Part shown: one piece after another, positions 7,974 through 13,795 of the stretch
Numbering within the stretch: the stretch's first letter is position 1
Layout of the letters: every line of letters begins with the position of its first letter
NCBI GenBank assembly: GCA_964529855.1
Contig: CAZGZU010000014.1
Coordinates: 1 to 19,600 of the forward strand
Direction: 5' to 3'
Length of the DNA: 19,600 bases
Source: CAZGZU01 sp964529855
Lineage (GTDB): Bacteria > Patescibacteriota > Minisyncoccia > Portnoybacterales > UBA2143
Made by a program: the position numbers and the translations under genes
The notes under the pieces: generated by a model
The model's database searches: none
What the model saw: only the letters and a program-made list of their open reading frames with translations
What the model was told of the DNA's origin: nothing

Positions 7974-9319
7974 CTTCCACCTCCTTTCAAAACAATCTTA
8001 ATTGTTCTTAAAATAATGCTTAAATCCAAAATAAGGGAGCGGTGTTTGATGTAATATAATTCGTATTGGAGTTTTTCGATGCTGTCCTTAACCGAAGCGC
8101 CGTAGCGGAAATTGACCTGGGCCCAGCCGGTTAAGCCGGGTTTGACAATGTGACGAATCTGGTAATAGGGAGTTTCTTTTTCCAGTTGTTGAACAAATTC
8201 TATTCTTTCTGCCCGCGGACCGATAAAACTCATCTGACCGATAAAAATATTCCAGAGTTGGGGCAGTTCGTCAAGCCGGATTTTCCTCATAAACTTTCCT
8301 ACCCGGGTATTGCGAGGATCATTTATCTGGGCATAGACCGGTTTGCCGTCCGGTTCGCTGCTGCCGTCTTTGCCGGTGGCATACATGGTTCTGAATTTGA
8401 TTACTTTGAAAATTTGGCCATCCTGGCCAATTCTTCTTTGTCTGAAGAAGGCGGGTCCTCGGCTGTCCAGTTTTATGGACAGGATAATAAAGGGATAAAA
8501 AATTAAACTGATTAAGCCAAAGACAAAAGCGCCTAACATATCAAGAACTCGTTTGGTTGCTTCATAAAAATTCTTTTGGCTCTCGGTCAAATTTTCCAAG
8601 AACCAGATTTCGCCGATACTGGAAATGGGCACCTTGCCCAGGATTTTTTCGTAAAAAGAAGGCAAATCACTGAAACCGATTTTCAGGGGGAGACATTGAT
8701 ACAAACTTTGGACTAATTTGGAATCCTGATGAGGGTCAATGCCGGTAATAATCGTTTTGATATTTTTTTGAGTAGCCAATTCCAGCAAATCAAAAGGTGT
8801 TTGGATATCTCTGGCTCTGATTTGTTTGACTATGCGGTAGCCCAATTGGGGAGTTTGTTTAATGATTTGATTTATTTGATTGGTTTCTTTGTTTTTCCCG
8901 ATAATCAAAACATTATTAGTCAAGCCGGTTGACCTGATGAGATAATTGTAAAGATGGCGCCAGCCGGAAAATAACAGGGCAAAGATAGCCAGATTCAAGA
9001 AGAGATTGGTTTTTGGAGTAATGCCGAAATAAGGGATGAAGTAAAAGAAGGCAATGGCCAGGCTGGCATTAATGGCTAAGCCCTGTAATAAGAGAGAATT
9101 AAACCGGACGTCATTCCTGGCTATGGTCAGTTCATAGAGTCCGGCAATGAAAAAGACAACTGTCCAGAGCAAATAGAGGATAGTAAAGGGCCAAAAGTGT
9201 TGCTGCCAGCGGGCAAAATCAAACTCAGCCCCGTAGCGGATAAATAAAGTGAGCCAAAGGGATAGATATAAGATAATAATGTCACCTAACAAGAGGATGA
9301 TTCTTTTACCATTAGGCAT
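7970..9319 (-). CDS. Polyprenyl-phosphate hexose-1-phosphate transferase (WbaP/WcaJ-type initiating enzyme)
   Basis: This 449-residue protein has four N-terminal membrane segments (about 6-27, 44-63, 78-97, 104-121) and a Rossmann-like CoA_binding_3 region (about 133-245). A re-entrant hydrophobic stretch (about 258-283) precedes the catalytic bacterial sugar transferase domain with FFRQRRIGQDGQIFKVIKFR, the D350-E351 dyad in RLDELPQLWNI, and FIGPRAER and KPGLTGWAQVNFRYG. It transfers a hexose-1-phosphate from UDP-sugar to undecaprenyl phosphate, the first membrane step of repeat-unit polysaccharide synthesis, so it heads the operon logically as well as physically. The start is ATG 9319, only 7 nt from a candidate -10 box, suggesting a leaderless mRNA. 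It is clearly more GC-rich than the gene it is coupled to. Confidence 0.92.
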   Translation of the reverse strand: MPNGKRIILLLGDIIILYLSLWLTLFIRYGAEFDFARWQQHFWPFTILYLLWTVVFFIAGLYELTIARNDVRFNSLLLQGLAINASLAIAFFYFIPYFGITPKTNLFLNLAIFALLFSGWRHLYNYLIRSTGLTNNVLIIGKNKETNQINQIIKQTPQLGYRIVKQIRARDIQTPFDLLELATQKNIKTIITGIDPHQDSKLVQSLYQCLPLKIGFSDLPSFYEKILGKVPISSIGEIWFLENLTESQKNFYEATKRVLDMLGAFVFGLISLIFYPFIILSIKLDSRGPAFFRQRRIGQDGQIFKVIKFRTMYATGKDGSSEPDGKPVYAQINDPRNTRVGKFMRKIRLDELPQLWNIFIGQMSFIGPRAERIEFVQQLEKETPYYQIRHIVKPGLTGWAQVNFRYGASVKDSIEKLQYELYYIKHRSLILDLSIILRTIKIVLKGGGR

Positions 9320-9326
9320 TGATTTT

Positions 9327-9354
9327 ATTCTATCATTTCGTCTTGATAAATCAA
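9327..9354 (-). promoter_or_regulatory. Candidate sigma70-type promoter for the glycan operon (leaderless)
   Basis: On the minus strand TTGATT (9354-9349) is separated by 16 nt from TAGAAT (9332-9327). The ATG of the initiating transferase begins 7 nt past the -10, so the expected transcription start falls on or next to the start codon. No SD site is present. Confidence 0.5.
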
Positions 9355-9371
9355 GGCGGATAAAGTAAAAT
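9342..9371 (+). promoter_or_regulatory. Candidate promoter for the metalloprotease-murB unit, with shared palindrome
   Basis: On the plus strand TTGATA (9343-9348), a 17-nt spacer and TAAAAT (9366-9371) form a promoter candidate about 25 nt before ATG 9397. The -35 boxes of the two divergent promoters abut within the inverted repeat CTTGATAAATCAAG (9342-9355). The palindrome could be a shared operator, or simply a by-product of two adjacent -35 boxes. Confidence 0.4.
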
Positions 9372-9396
9372 TAAAATTAATAAGACAGATAATAAA

Positions 9397-11415
9397 ATGG
9401 AAAAAGTTTTAAAGTTCAAGTTTTTTGCCCGTCCAAATTTTGCCAGGCGGGCGAGTGTTTTGAGTTTAGTCATTCTAGGAGGCTTTTTTATTTTCACCTC
9501 TCCTCTGGAGGCGGCTTCTTTGGGCGAGCAAATAAATTTTTACGTTGACCCTACTTATGATCTGGCCGGCCGGAATCAGTTGTCAGCCACTTTACAGACA
9601 ATTGGTCAGAACATTTATTTTTACGTGGAGGATAATTATTGGAACGGTCTGGATGGTCTTGAGAAATCTTCCCTTAGGAATATCTTGGAGGATTTGGCTT
9701 ATGAATTTGACCAGGTTATTTATCCCAAAGAAAGAGCTGTTTTCGGTTCAGAGTGGAATCCGGGCATTGATAATGATAAAAGGATTACTGTTTTGGCTAC
9801 TCAATTAATCAAGGATGCCGGTGGCTATATTAATATCCATAATGAATATCCCCGTTCACAAATAAGTGATTCCAATGAAAGAGAGATGATTTACCTTAAC
9901 ACCTCCAGTATTACTGATTCCAGAAACAAGGCCTTTCTGGCTCATGAATTCCAGCATTTGATTACCTTTTACCAGAAGACGGTTCTTAATGGTTTGGAAG
10001 AAGAGGTTTGGCTTAATGAGGCGCGTTCAGAATACGCACCCACCCTCTGCGGTTACAACGAAAAATATAATGGCAGTTATTTGGCCGACCGGGTAGGCAC
10101 TTTTTTGGATTCTCCTTCTGATTCCCTGACTGAATGGAAGAATAATTTGGCTGATTACGGCATAGTCAATTTGTTCTTTCATTATTTAGTTGACCATTAC
10201 GGTACCGAGGTTATAACCCGGATGATGATGAACAATCAGGTGGGTATCGTCAGTATTAATCAGGCCTTGACAGGTTTGGGTTATCAGGAAACGTTCTCTG
10301 ACATCTTTGCCAGTTGGGCAGTAGCTAATTATCTCAATGATTGTCAGGTAGCTCCGCAAAATAAATACTGCTATCTTAATAAAAATCTGACTTATCCTCG
10401 TCTGCACGTTGACTATTCAGCCAGCTATAGCGGTTTCCCCAATTTAATTGTTTCGCGAAGCAGTTCAATTAAGGACTGGTCCTCTCAGTGGTATCGGTTT
10501 AGACAAGGAAAGGCAATGGCTACTGACAGGGACACCCTTAAATTAGAGTTTGCCAGTTTAGGCAACAAAGCTGATTTCCGGGTGCCCTATATCGTCACTG
10601 ATCAGAGCGGCCAGACAACCGTTCAGTTTATCCCCTTGGAAAATCAACAAGGCACTGCCTATATTTCTAATTTTACCAGTTTGAACAAGTCGGTTATCAT
10701 GATTCCTTTTAATCAGTATAAGCAGAGCGGGTTTGGTTATGATGAATCCTCCACCGCCTTTACTTTTACTGCTTCCAGTGTGGCAATCACGTCACCGATT
10801 ATCAATCAGCTTTCACCAGGCAGCGGTTTAACCGACGGTGGCTTTCAGATAACCGTTCAAGGCGAGAATCTGTCAACGGTGATGCAAATCGTTTTTGGTC
10901 AGACAACCATAACTGATTTTAATGTAGTTAATGACCAGACGATAACTTTTACGGCGCCCGCCCAGTCAGCCGGTTCAATAGATATCCTTTTGACCAGCAG
11001 TGATGGTCAGGAAGCTACTTTGGCCAATGCTTTCACTTATTCGGGCAATCCGCAAGCTAATTATCCCGACGGCAGTTTGCTGCGGGCAGTCGGCGACTAC
11101 AAGGTCTATATTATCAAAGGGAATTATAAGCGGTGGATTCAGAAGGCAGAAATTTTCAATCAATATGCTCATTTGAGGTGGGAAGATATCATTGAAGTTA
11201 CGCCTCAACAAATGGCTCAATATCAGGAGGTCTGGCTTATCCGGGCTGATGGCGACCCACGGGTTTATGAATTGAATGCCGACGGCACCAAGCACTGGCT
11301 CAATATGACGGCCGGGCAATTCAATATTAGCGGCCGTCTCTGGGATATGATCTATATTGTCAATTCTTTTGAAAGAGATTCTTATGCGACTGGTTCGGAT
11401 ATTTTGTTTCAATGA
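9397..11415 (+). CDS. Secreted M30-like zinc metallopeptidase with IPT/TIG domain and twofold C-terminal repeat
   Basis: This 672-residue protein has a basic N-terminus, a hydrophobic core (about 21-35) and a probable signal-peptidase site after PLEA (residue ~39). The catalytic region resembles the M30/hyicolysin group: NPGIDNDKRITVLATQL, then LAHEFQHLITF with the HExxH pair H183/E184/H187, and LNEARSEYAP where E208 is the likely third zinc ligand. A middle beta-rich region is followed by an IPT/TIG immunoglobulin-like domain (about 467-548). The tail (about 556-665) holds two related ~50-residue units, GSLLRAVGDYKVYIIKGNYK and the later EVWLIRADGDPRVYEL. Each has the pattern Lx-x-GD-x-(K/R)VY followed by basic/Trp and a W-(E/D)-x-I segment. 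Extracellular or envelope-anchored proteolysis is likely. It is ATGA-coupled to murB. Confidence 0.85.
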   Translation: MEKVLKFKFFARPNFARRASVLSLVILGGFFIFTSPLEAASLGEQINFYVDPTYDLAGRNQLSATLQTIGQNIYFYVEDNYWNGLDGLEKSSLRNILEDLAYEFDQVIYPKERAVFGSEWNPGIDNDKRITVLATQLIKDAGGYINIHNEYPRSQISDSNEREMIYLNTSSITDSRNKAFLAHEFQHLITFYQKTVLNGLEEEVWLNEARSEYAPTLCGYNEKYNGSYLADRVGTFLDSPSDSLTEWKNNLADYGIVNLFFHYLVDHYGTEVITRMMMNNQVGIVSINQALTGLGYQETFSDIFASWAVANYLNDCQVAPQNKYCYLNKNLTYPRLHVDYSASYSGFPNLIVSRSSSIKDWSSQWYRFRQGKAMATDRDTLKLEFASLGNKADFRVPYIVTDQSGQTTVQFIPLENQQGTAYISNFTSLNKSVIMIPFNQYKQSGFGYDESSTAFTFTASSVAITSPIINQLSPGSGLTDGGFQITVQGENLSTVMQIVFGQTTITDFNVVNDQTITFTAPAQSAGSIDILLTSSDGQEATLANAFTYSGNPQANYPDGSLLRAVGDYKVYIIKGNYKRWIQKAEIFNQYAHLRWEDIIEVTPQQMAQYQEVWLIRADGDPRVYELNADGTKHWLNMTAGQFNISGRLWDMIYIVNSFERDSYATGSDILFQ

Positions 11416-12272
11416 AAATTCTCCAAAACGTCTTATTAAAAGATTATACGACCTTCAAAATTGGCGGGCCGGCTAAATATTTCTTTATTGCCCGGTCCAG
11501 CCAGGACTTAATCAAGGCAGTTGAATTTGCCAAAGACAAACAACTGCCTTATTTTATTCTGGGCGGCGGCAGCAACCTCCTGGTTAGCGACGAGGGATTT
11601 GAGGGACCGGTAATCAAGCTCCAGAATTCAGAATTTAAAGTCCGGGATTCTCAACTAATGGCTGAAGCAGGAACTCCCCTGGGTAAATTAGTTGGATTTT
11701 CCATAGAAAAAGGTTTGACTGGTTTAGAAAATCTGGCGGGAATTCCCGGGACAATTGCCGGAGCAGTCAGAGGCAACGCCGGCGCTTTTGGTCATTCTAT
11801 TTCCGAATTAGTCAAACAGGTGACGGCATTAAATCAAAAACTTCAGACAGTTATTTATCAATCAGCCGATTGTAAGTTCGGTTATCGCGAGAGTATTTTT
11901 AAACATAATAGTGATATAATCCTTTCAGTAGAGCTGCAATTAAAAAGAGGGAATAAAGAGAAAAGTCAACAGATAATTAGAGAGTATTTAGGGCAAAGAA
12001 AAAACAAACAGCCCCTCTCATATGCTTCAGCCGGTTGTATTTTTAAGAATTTACCAGAGCAAAGCGCCGGTTATTTAATTGACCAGGCCGGTCTTAAGGG
12101 AAAGAAAATCGGTCAGGCAATGATTTCAGAAAAACACGCAAACTTTATCGTTAATTTGGGAAACGCCAAAGCTGGGGAGGTCAAGCAATTAATTGACCTA
12201 ATCAAAAAAACAGTTAAGCAAAAATTCAAAATAGATTTGGAAGAAGAGGTTGGATATCTAGGGTTGCAATAA
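11412..12272 (+). CDS. murB: UDP-N-acetylenolpyruvoylglucosamine reductase
   Basis: This 286-residue FAD enzyme reduces UDP-GlcNAc-enolpyruvate to UDP-MurNAc with NADPH in the cytoplasm, the second committed step of peptidoglycan synthesis. Motifs appear in order: TTFKIGGPAKYFF, ILGGGSNLLVSDEGFEG (FAD-binding), GLENLAGIPGTIAGAVRGNA, CKFGYRES (R160 substrate binding), SYASAGCIFKN and a final EEEVGYLG. The general acid is normally Ser in SAGS-F-KNP; here Cys209 is in that position, a substitution seen in some MurB proteins. The long loop region of E. coli-type MurB is missing, fitting the short type II form. The start overlaps the protease stop as ATGA, so the two are co-translated. It ends in a terminator formed partly from a repeat copy. 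Confidence 0.95.
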   Translation: MKILQNVLLKDYTTFKIGGPAKYFFIARSSQDLIKAVEFAKDKQLPYFILGGGSNLLVSDEGFEGPVIKLQNSEFKVRDSQLMAEAGTPLGKLVGFSIEKGLTGLENLAGIPGTIAGAVRGNAGAFGHSISELVKQVTALNQKLQTVIYQSADCKFGYRESIFKHNSDIILSVELQLKRGNKEKSQQIIREYLGQRKNKQPLSYASAGCIFKNLPEQSAGYLIDQAGLKGKKIGQAMISEKHANFIVNLGNAKAGEVKQLIDLIKKTVKQKFKIDLEEEVGYLGLQ

Positions 12273-12300
12273 GGCCGTAGGTTTTGAAGCCCGGCCCTAA
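12271..12300 (+). repeat. Diverged single copy of the 29-nt inverted-repeat unit
   Basis: AAGGCCGTAGGTTTTGA at 12271-12287 is identical over 17 nt to the right arm of the palindromic element at 13749-13765; the following bases are diverged. Its first two bases are part of the murB stop codon. This copy feeds directly into the murB terminator hairpin. Confidence 0.7.
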
Positions 12301-12318
12301 TGGGGTTGCGCTTTTTTT
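12287..12318 (+). terminator. Intrinsic terminator of murB
   Basis: AAGCCCGGCCC (12287-12297) can pair with GGGGTTGCGCTT (12302-12313) with one mismatch and two G-U pairs around a short loop, followed by seven Ts (12312-12318). The right arm also contains the -35 box of the next promoter. Confidence 0.7.
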
Positions 12319-12334
12319 GTCCTGACTCTATAAT
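12306..12334 (+). promoter_or_regulatory. Promoter of the hibernation factor gene (leaderless)
   Basis: TTGCGC (12306-12311), a 17-nt spacer and a consensus TATAAT (12329-12334). The ATG at 12341 begins 7 nt after the last -10 base (6 intervening nt), so transcription should start at or beside the start codon. No SD site exists. Confidence 0.65.
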
Positions 12335-12340
12335 AAAAAT

Positions 12341-12754
12341 ATGAAGATAATTATAAAGGCAACTAATACTAAACTTTCTCCAAGCATCACCCAATATATT
12401 GAAGAAAAAATCGGCGGCTTGGAAAAATTTCTTAAACAATTTAATCCAGAACTGACTGAAGCGCGGGTAGAGGTAGGTAAGATAACGCGGGGTCAGCGGC
12501 GGGGCGAAATTTTTAAAGCAGAAGTAAATCTAAGCGTTGATGGCCGGCTTATCCGGGTAGAAGAGACGGGAGAGTCCTTAATGGCGGCCATTGATTTGGC
12601 CAAAGACGAATTACAAAGGGAGATAAGGCAGTATAAAGACAAGAGAATGACCAAGTTTATCCGGGGAGCCCGTTCCTGGAAAAAATTTTGGCGGCTTAGC
12701 TCATTTGCCCGTTTCCGGAGTTCCAAGGTAGGTAAGATTATTAGGAGAAAATAA
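12341..12754 (+). CDS. Ribosome hibernation-promoting factor / RaiA family
   Basis: This 137-residue protein begins MKIIIKATNTKLSPSITQYI, the typical N-terminus of HPF/RaiA proteins (sigma54-modulation/S30AE domain). It continues with EEKIGGLEKF, ARVEVGKITRGQRRGEIF, AEVNLSVDGRLIRVEE and SLMAAIDLAKDELQREIRQY. The ~100-residue domain binds the 30S decoding centre in stressed or stationary cells and blocks mRNA and tRNA. The remaining ~35 residues are strongly basic (MTKFIRGARSWKKFWRLSS and onward), not the C-terminal dimerisation domain of long HPF, so this is a short form with a basic extension. It has its own promoter with leaderless geometry. Confidence 0.88.
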   Translation: MKIIIKATNTKLSPSITQYIEEKIGGLEKFLKQFNPELTEARVEVGKITRGQRRGEIFKAEVNLSVDGRLIRVEETGESLMAAIDLAKDELQREIRQYKDKRMTKFIRGARSWKKFWRLSSFARFRSSKVGKIIRRK

Positions 12755-12780
12755 ATAATTACTTTTCCACATCACAAATA

Positions 12781-12809
12781 TTGACAGATAAGTTATAATT
12801 AAATTAGAA
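12781..12809 (+). promoter_or_regulatory. Candidate promoter of the histone-like gene
   Basis: A consensus -35 TTGACA (12781-12786) is followed after 17 nt by TTAGAA (12804-12809), a modest -10. A TATAAT at 12794-12799 is too close to serve this -35. The leader to ATG 12883 would be about 67 nt and includes CGGAGG at 12838-12843, too far from the ATG to be its ribosome site. Confidence 0.4.
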
Positions 12810-12882
12810 AACATTTTTACAAATTAGTTGGATAAAACGGAGGTCGAGTTTATCCATTCTAAAAATTAAATACTTTAAAAAA

Positions 12883-13083
12883 ATGCTAAGAAGGAAAAAA
12901 GCAGCCAAGAAGAAAACAACCAAGAAGAGAAAAGTGACCAGGAAAAGAAGAGTTACCAGAAAGAAGCCGGCTAAGCGCAAGACGACCAAAAAGAGAACTA
13001 CCAAAAAGAGAACTACTCGTCGGAAGAAAACAGCGAGGAAAACAACTCGGAAGAAAACAACCAGGAAGAGAAAAAAGAGATAA
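12883..13083 (+). CDS. Small Lys/Arg-rich histone H1-like DNA-binding protein
   Basis: This 66-residue protein is almost entirely Lys, Arg, Thr and Ala: it starts MLRRKKAAKKKTTKKRK and is built of near-repeats such as TTKKR and TRKKP. The composition resembles eukaryotic H1 tails and bacterial HC1/HC2-type and AlgP-type tails. Such proteins bind DNA through charge and compact chromosomes; no folded domain is expected. A 15-nt unit is repeated exactly twice at 12985-13014, coding for TKKRT units, so the gene probably grows and shrinks by slippage. The only Met in the frame is at 12883. Upstream, the frame is open to 12808 and passes a good GGAGG site at 12839-12843 that has no ATG/GTG/TTG at usual spacing, so start choice is not fully settled. 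Confidence 0.75.
   Translation: MLRRKKAAKKKTTKKRKVTRKRRVTRKKPAKRKTTKKRTTKKRTTRRKKTARKTTRKKTTRKRKKR
12985..13014 (+). repeat. Two exact 15-nt tandem units within the histone-like gene
   Basis: ACCAAAAAGAGAACT occurs twice head to tail (12985-12999 and 13000-13014). It keeps frame and encodes the repeated KKR/TT pattern. Confidence 0.85.
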
Positions 13084-13097
13084 ACTTCTTCTTGTTC

Positions 13098-13136
13098 GCC
13101 AGCAGGCTGCTTCCAGCACTTAAGTGGTCTGCTGGC
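13098..13136. repeat. Inverted repeat after the histone-like gene
   Basis: GCCAGCAG (13098-13105) and CTGCTGGC (13129-13136) are exact inverse complements. The interior holds the perfect palindrome CACTTAAGTG (13117-13126). It lies 15 nt after the stop codon and is followed by an A/T-rich stretch without a clean T-run, so it may be an mRNA 3'-end structure or a small palindromic repeat. The rest of the 13084-13248 gap holds only AT-rich sequence and no ORF. Confidence 0.6.
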
Positions 13137-13248
13137 AAATAAATTTTGAAAATTAAATTTGGAGGTTTTCTCCTTGTTTTTGATTAATAAATTTTAATAA
13201 AGGGTCCTTTTTGTTTCTACTCTTTGTTTTGGGAGGACAGATAAAGTT

Positions 13249-13635
13249 ATGAAAACAAAACCAAAGGGTTTTTTGAATACCCAGACAACTCAATACGCCG
13301 GTCAACATATTCTTTTGGAATTTTGGGGAGGTCAGGGGATTGATTCGGTGCCTATAATCAGAAAAGCGTTGAGTCAGGCCGTTAAAGCAGCCGGAGCAAC
13401 GCTTCTTAAAATTGAGTTGCATAAGTTTTCTCCTCAGGGCGTTTCCGGCGTAGCTTTAATTGCCGAATCTCATATCAGCATTCATAGTTGGCCGGAATAT
13501 GATTATGCGGCCATTGATATTTTTACCTGTGGCCAAAAAGTTAATTCCAAGAAAGCGATTACTATCCTGAAGAAAGTTTTAAAGCCCAAGAAAGTTGAAA
13601 TTAAGGAAATCAAAAGAGGTAAGATTGGTAAATGA
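13249..13635 (+). CDS. speD: S-adenosylmethionine decarboxylase proenzyme (SpeD/SpeH, prokaryotic class 1B type)
   Basis: This 128-residue proenzyme cleaves itself at Glu73-Ser74 to make a beta chain and an alpha chain with N-terminal pyruvoyl group, which decarboxylates S-adenosylmethionine to the aminopropyl donor for spermidine. Visible motifs are YAGQHILLEFWG near the N-terminus, FSPQGVSGVALIAESHISIH and WPEYDYAAIDIFTCG. Ser74 (pyruvoyl precursor), His79 and Cys94 have the same spacing as the catalytic Ser63/His68/Cys83 of the Thermotoga enzyme. Length is normal for the short bacterial form. A GGGAGG (13231-13236) lies 12 nt before the ATG, slightly far for an SD. The TGA stop overlaps an ATG (ATGA at 13632-13635) that opens only a remnant 11-residue frame. 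No spermidine synthase gene is in the window. Confidence 0.93.
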   Translation: MKTKPKGFLNTQTTQYAGQHILLEFWGGQGIDSVPIIRKALSQAVKAAGATLLKIELHKFSPQGVSGVALIAESHISIHSWPEYDYAAIDIFTCGQKVNSKKAITILKKVLKPKKVEIKEIKRGKIGK

Positions 13636-13667
13636 ACAAGGAACAAGAAATCCTAGGGCTAAGATAA
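13632..13667 (+). pseudogene. Remnant 11-codon start of the second speD, ATGA-coupled to speD
   Basis: ATG at 13632 overlaps the speD stop as ATGA and reads MNKEQEILGLR before TAA. The real start of the second SpeD-fold gene at 13796 reads MNKKSYGQELIL, and the DNA of the two starts is repeated (22 of 24 identical at 13641-13664 and 13798-13821). I read this as the ancestral coupled start, cut off by the palindromic insert. This is inference; the tiny frame may also be meaningless. Confidence 0.4.
13641..13664 (+). repeat. Left copy of 24-nt direct repeat flanking the palindromic insert
   Basis: It begins GAACAAGAAATCCTA and matches 13798-13821 at 22 of 24 positions, 157 nt apart. The two copies bracket the inverted repeats, as a target-site duplication or recombination junction would. 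Confidence 0.7.
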
Positions 13668-13670
13668 GAC

Positions 13671-13777
13671 CAAGGCCCGACCTCAAAACCTACGGCCTTT
13701 CCATCTAAAACACTTTAAATGAGTATGATTAAAAGAATATCGTTGGGCAAGGCCGTAGGTTTTGAGGTCGGGCCTTG
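13671..13777. mobile_element. Palindromic insert with 29-nt perfect inverted repeats (MITE/REP-like, no ORF)
   Basis: The left arm (13671-13699, starting CAAGGCCCGACCTC) is the exact inverse complement of the right arm (13749-13777, ending GGTCGGGCCTTG): 29 of 29 bases. A 49-nt AT-rich centre separates them. A 17-nt identical piece recurs after murB at 12271-12287, so the arm belongs to a dispersed repeat family. There is no transposase and no T-run, so it is neither an autonomous element nor an obvious terminator. The RNA would form a very stable 29-bp stem between the two speD genes. It is bracketed by a direct repeat. Confidence 0.7.
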
Positions 13778-13795
13778 ATTATGGACTTGATTAGT

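Noticed and set aside
7234..8932. Plus-strand open frames inside the GT2 and sugar-phosphotransferase genes
   Set aside because: They lie opposite well-recognised conserved domains and have no recognisable protein features.
10975..11412. Minus-strand 145-codon frame opposite the protease C-terminus
   Set aside because: It overlaps fully with the IPT and repeat region of a clear secreted protein and its translation has no domain; treated as a shadow frame.
12794..12799. TATAAT as the -10 of the histone-like gene
   Set aside because: It is only 7 nt from the good -35 TTGACA, and the hexamer 17 nt upstream of it (12771-12776) is not -35-like.
12886..13119. Minus-strand open frames opposite the histone-like gene
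   Set aside because: They are mirror images of a Lys/Arg-rich coding region and have Phe/Leu/Ser-rich translations, no SD and no promoter.
13671..13777. Palindromic insert read as a CRISPR fragment or an intrinsic terminator
   Set aside because: The two arms are inverted, not direct, only one pair exists, and no T-run follows on either strand.
13775..13795. TTG 13775 or ATG 13781 as start of the second speD
   Set aside because: These codons lie at the edge of the palindromic arm; the ATG at 13796 matches the duplicated ancestral start. ATG 13781 cannot be fully excluded.
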